A stretch of 5,876 bases of DNA from JAZSMJ01 sp045535815. GTDB lineage: Bacteria; Bacillota; Clostridia; Oscillospirales; CAG-272. The stretch lies in assembly GCA_045535815.1 (NCBI GenBank), contig JAZSMJ010000024.1, positions 1-5,876 of the forward strand. The letters run 5' to 3'. Position 1 is the first letter of the stretch; each line of letters starts with the position of its first letter. The position numbers were made by a program, and so were the translations under genes. Of this stretch, positions 5,417-5,876 are shown piece by piece. The notes below the pieces were generated by a model. That model searched no databases and was not told the DNA's origin. It saw only the letters and a list, made by a program, of their open reading frames with translations.

Positions 5417-5876
5417 ATGAACAAGTACAAGGGAACAAAAACAGAAAAAAATCTTATGGCTGCTTTTGCAGGCGAATCTCAGGCAAGAAATAAGTACACC
5501 TATTTTGCATCGGTTGCAAAGAAGGAAGGCTACGAGCAGATCGCAGCCATTTTTGAAACGACCGCAAACAACGAAAAGGAGCATGCAAAGCTTTGGTTCA
5601 AGGCTCTTGACGGTCTTGGAAGCACAGCTGAAAACTTAAAGTCTGCAGCTGACGGCGAAAACTACGAGTGGACAGATATGTATGCAGGCTTTGCTCGTGA
5701 CGCTGAAGAAGAAGGCTTTACAGAGCTTGCCGCTCAGTTCAGAGCTGTTGCGGCTGTTGAAAAGGCACACGAGGAAAGATATCTTGCTCTTCTCAACAAC
5801 GTTGAGATGCAGAAGGTATTTGAAAAGTCCGAGGAGATCATGTGGGAATGCCGCAACTGCGGACATCTCGTTATAG
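5417..5876 (+). CDS. rbr: Rubrerythrin (3' end beyond the window)
   Basis: Non-haem iron peroxidase that reduces hydrogen peroxide in the cytoplasm of anaerobes, using electrons passed through its rubredoxin-like site. AAAGGAGA (5403-5410) precedes the ATG at 5417. The 153 visible codons hold the whole ferritin-like diiron domain: E20 in AGESQARNKY, E53 and H56 in NNEKEHAKLW, the AEEEG cluster at 96-100, and E115 and H118 in VEKAHEERY at 114-122. The rubredoxin-like tail starts with WECRNCGH at 143-150, giving the first Cys-x-x-Cys (C145, C148). The second pair should follow outside the window, with roughly 25-40 residues missing. The order diiron domain then rubredoxin is that of classical rubrerythrin, not reverse rubrerythrin. 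A long AT-rich leader and a possible PerR-like site suggest oxidative-stress control, which is inference. Confidence 0.95.
   Translation, partial: MNKYKGTKTEKNLMAAFAGESQARNKYTYFASVAKKEGYEQIAAIFETTANNEKEHAKLWFKALDGLGSTAENLKSAADGENYEWTDMYAGFARDAEEEGFTELAAQFRAVAAVEKAHEERYLALLNNVEMQKVFEKSEEIMWECRNCGHLVI

Overview
The window looks like chromosomal DNA from an anaerobic, moderately AT-rich, Gram-positive gut-type clostridium, probably in the Ruminococcus/Oscillospirales area. This is an inference from several signs: rubrerythrin, strong GGAGG-type ribosome binding sites, consensus sigma-A promoters with 17-base spacers, heavy use of CTT and ATA codons, clostridial-style protein sequences, and intergenic clusters of small hairpins. 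No diagnostic RNA gene is present, so the assignment is tentative.

Layout, left to right. Bases 1-205 hold no gene but carry a dense series of short hairpins, including a perfect 15-bp palindrome. A consensus promoter and strong ribosome binding site then drive an AT-rich orphan gene (292-957), whose product may have a tubby/LURP-one-like beta fold. A second, smaller hairpin cluster (988-1054) and another consensus promoter precede a second orphan gene (1128-1571). Next is a membrane-anchored GH25 muramidase (1628-2386), closed by a strong terminator whose 3' arm also supplies the -35 box of the next promoter. That promoter serves a probable two-gene operon: a PLP-dependent threonine aldolase (2504-3544) and a ZIP-family metal transporter (3565-4323). 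A large nested inverted repeat (4332-4412) and a bidirectional terminator (4469-4500) separate this operon from a convergent gene, a TagA/WecG-family glycosyltransferase (4499-5221, minus strand). The glycosyltransferase and a rubrerythrin gene (5417 to the window end, cut off) diverge from a 195-bp region with back-to-back promoters.

Functionally, most of the window is ordinary housekeeping or accessory chromosome: wall hydrolysis, surface glycan synthesis, amino-acid breakdown, metal uptake and peroxide defence. These genes do not form one pathway. The most unusual part is the left 1.6 kb, where hairpin cluster, promoter and orphan gene occur twice in succession, with a shared AATATCACT-type spacer word. 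This may be a repeated or mobile intergenic element family. I do not see a convincing new defence or biosynthetic system.
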